Source: Verrucomicrobiota bacterium (lineage in GTDB: Bacteria; Verrucomicrobiota; Verrucomicrobiia; Limisphaerales; UBA11358). Taken from it: a stretch of 15,661 bases of DNA. Below are positions 14,506-15,661 of the stretch, piece after piece; within the stretch, counting starts at the first letter, position 1; the number at the start of each line of letters is the position of its first letter. The stretch lies in contig JAJPKI010000240.1 in assembly GCA_021323835.1 (NCBI GenBank), positions 1-15,661 of the forward strand. Reading direction: 5' to 3'. A program made the position numbers and the translations under genes. Below the pieces are notes generated by a model, which worked only from the letters and a program-made list of their open reading frames with translations, was not told the origin of the DNA and made no database searches.

Positions 14506-14802
14506 TCAATCTCCGAACAATTTTTTCAATTGCTCGCGCGCCGCAGTTTCGCGGGAATTGGTTTCGTTCTTCGGCTTCCAGTCACGAAACGCAAATTCAA
14601 AATATTCGCAAAAATTGCCAACGTCCTTTTCCAAAACCGGTTCCGCGCGGCGCTCGCGACATTGATGCGCCACGTTGCGGTCATAGTGCGCGCAATTCAA
14701 ACACACCCGCAAATCCGCGCGGCATTTCATGCAAACTTCGCCGCGACCCGGATTTACCGAAAACGTCCATGGCTCGCCGCATTTGTGGCAATGACGGTTC
14801 AT
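14506..14802 (-). CDS. Small zinc-ribbon protein, function unknown
   Basis: This 98-residue protein has eight cysteines in a regular pattern: CHKC (5, 8), CMKC (24, 27), CLNC (34, 37), then Cys48 and Cys65. The first four form a typical zinc ribbon. The second four could bind another metal ion. The segment VCLNCAHYDRNVAHQCRE (33-50), followed by AEPVLEKDVGNFCEYFEF (53-70), looks conserved, but I cannot assign it to a named family. The C-terminal 30 residues are charged and end in EQLKKLFGD. The ATG at 14800-14802 lacks a ribosome binding site. The gene lies 46 bases upstream of the CysC-like gene on the same strand and 55 bases from the divergent transporter. It may be unrelated to glycan synthesis. 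The cysteine pattern and intact frame argue it is a real gene. Confidence 0.75.
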   Translation of the reverse strand: MNRHCHKCGEPWTFSVNPGRGEVCMKCRADLRVCLNCAHYDRNVAHQCRERRAEPVLEKDVGNFCEYFEFAFRDWKPKNETNSRETAAREQLKKLFGD

Positions 14803-14804
14803 TT

Positions 14805-14839
14805 CAATTTGCGATTTGCGAATTACAATTTACGATTTC
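14805..14839. repeat. Short A/T-rich tandem repeat between divergent genes
   Basis: The 55-base gap between the zinc-ribbon gene and the MFS gene contains AATTTGCGATTTGCGA then ATTACAATTTACGATTT, an imperfect tandem of the 7-8 base unit 'ATTTrCGA'. Such arrays occur between genes in Verrucomicrobia- and Planctomycetes-like genomes; that comparison is from memory. It may overlap promoter elements of both genes. Confidence 0.4.
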
Positions 14840-14857
14840 ACACGGAAAAGCAATCTC

Positions 14858-15661
14858 TTGAAGACGACAACCAACAATTCCACTTTGCGCCAAATTCTTG
14901 CGCCCGCCGTCATCGTCGGCGCGCTTGGCTATTTCGTGGACGTTTACGATTTAATTTTATTCAGCATCGTTCGCAAAGCGAGCCTGCAGGATTTGGGAAT
15001 TTCCGGCGACCAACTTTTGCCCGTCGGAATTCATCTGCTCAATTTGCAAATGCTCGGGATGCTCGCTGGCGGAATTGCCTTCGGAATTCTCGGCGACAAA
15101 TTGGGCCGCGTCGTTTTGCTGTTCGGTTCAATTCTGCTTTATTCGACGGCAAACATCGCGAACGGATTTGTTCATTCGATTGAAGCTTACGGCTTCTGGC
15201 GATTCGTTGCCGGTTTTGGGCTCGCTGGCGAACTCGGCGGCGGTATCACGCTCGTCACCGAAGTATTATCAAAAGAAACACGCGCTTACGGCACAATGAT
15301 TGTCGCCAGCGTTGGCGTTTTCGGCGCAGTTGTTGGCGGACTCGTCGCCGATTTGGTTCATTGGCGCAACGCCTATTTTGTTGGTGGTGGACTTGGCTTG
15401 CTGCTTTTGATTTTGCGAATGAGCGTCGCCGAATCAGGAATGTTCAAGCAAATGCGCGCGCAGGAAGAAATTCAAAAAGGAAATTTCCTGTGCCTGTTCA
15501 CTAATTGGAATCGTTTCGGCAAATATCTTCGTTGCATCTTAATCGGCCTGCCGCTGTGGTTCGTCATCGGCATCCTCGTGACCTTTTCTCCGGAAATCGC
15601 AAAAGCATTGAAAATAAATGGCGACATCAATGCCGCGCACGCCGTCGCATTTGCTTATGTC
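14858..15661 (+). CDS. MFS transporter, metabolite:H+ symporter-like (partial, 3' end missing)
   Basis: The first 268 codons of a major facilitator superfamily protein run off the right window edge. The first helix contains VGALGYFVDVYDLILFSIVR, whose Asp residues recall the metabolite:proton symporter branch. The loop GILGDKLGRVVLLFGSILLY matches MFS signature A (G-x-L-x-D-x-x-G-R). FWRFVAGFGLAGELGGGITLV matches the helix-5 region of sugar/organic-acid porters, and GAVVGGLVADLVHWRNAYFV follows. About seven hydrophobic helices are visible before the cut. The start is TTG at 14858-14860, because GGAAAAG lies seven bases upstream and no in-frame ATG occurs between it and the stop at 14792-14794. 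It is divergent from the zinc-ribbon gene. The substrate cannot be read. It could serve uptake unrelated to the glycan cluster. Confidence 0.88.
   Translation, partial: MKTTTNNSTLRQILAPAVIVGALGYFVDVYDLILFSIVRKASLQDLGISGDQLLPVGIHLLNLQMLGMLAGGIAFGILGDKLGRVVLLFGSILLYSTANIANGFVHSIEAYGFWRFVAGFGLAGELGGGITLVTEVLSKETRAYGTMIVASVGVFGAVVGGLVADLVHWRNAYFVGGGLGLLLLILRMSVAESGMFKQMRAQEEIQKGNFLCLFTNWNRFGKYLRCILIGLPLWFVIGILVTFSPEIAKALKINGDINAAHAVAFAYV

Overview
The window is a bacterial chromosomal segment dominated by genes for a cell-surface glycan. Its left end holds the first 232 codons of dnaE (DNA polymerase III alpha), on the minus strand. The organism looks Gram-negative: there are two heptosyltransferase-family (GT9) genes, a WaaE-like core glucosyltransferase and an MsbA-like exporter. 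Moderate G+C with many A/T runs, few Shine-Dalgarno motifs, several TTG/GTG starts and short degenerate intergenic repeats would fit an uncultured Verrucomicrobiota-type lineage. That placement is inference and cannot be proved from this window.

Layout. Minus strand, read right to left from about 8.77 kb: a GT2 glycosyltransferase, a CgeB-like glycosyltransferase, an MsbA-like ABC exporter, a GT9 glycosyltransferase, a WbpA-type nucleotide-sugar dehydrogenase, a DegT/WbpE-type aminotransferase, an AT-richer orphan membrane protein, and dnaE. The intergenic region near 8767-8873 is divergent. From it runs a tight plus-strand operon: a sulfotransferase, a WaaE-like GT2, a second GT2 with a galactosyltransferase-type C-terminal half, and a second GT9. 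This operon converges, with a 32-base 3' overlap, on a minus-strand set: a small CysC-like kinase, a GT10 fucosyltransferase-family protein and another GT2. A cysteine-rich zinc-ribbon protein and a divergent MFS transporter (cut by the window end) close the right side.

How the genes may work together. The dehydrogenase and aminotransferase would make an (amino-)uronic acid nucleotide sugar. Eight glycosyltransferases (2 GT9, 4 GT2, 1 CgeB-like, 1 GT10) would assemble a heterooligosaccharide, probably lipid-linked or lipid A-core-like. The MsbA-like protein would flip it across the inner membrane. The sulfotransferase, possibly supplied with PAPS by the CysC-like kinase, would add sulfate. 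No Wzx, Wzy, WaaL or Wza-type gene is visible, so the cluster is either incomplete here or makes a short, non-polymerised glycan.

Coding density is high. No stretch over 300 bases lacks a gene, and I saw no tRNA, rRNA, CRISPR array, insertion sequence or convincing hairpin terminator.
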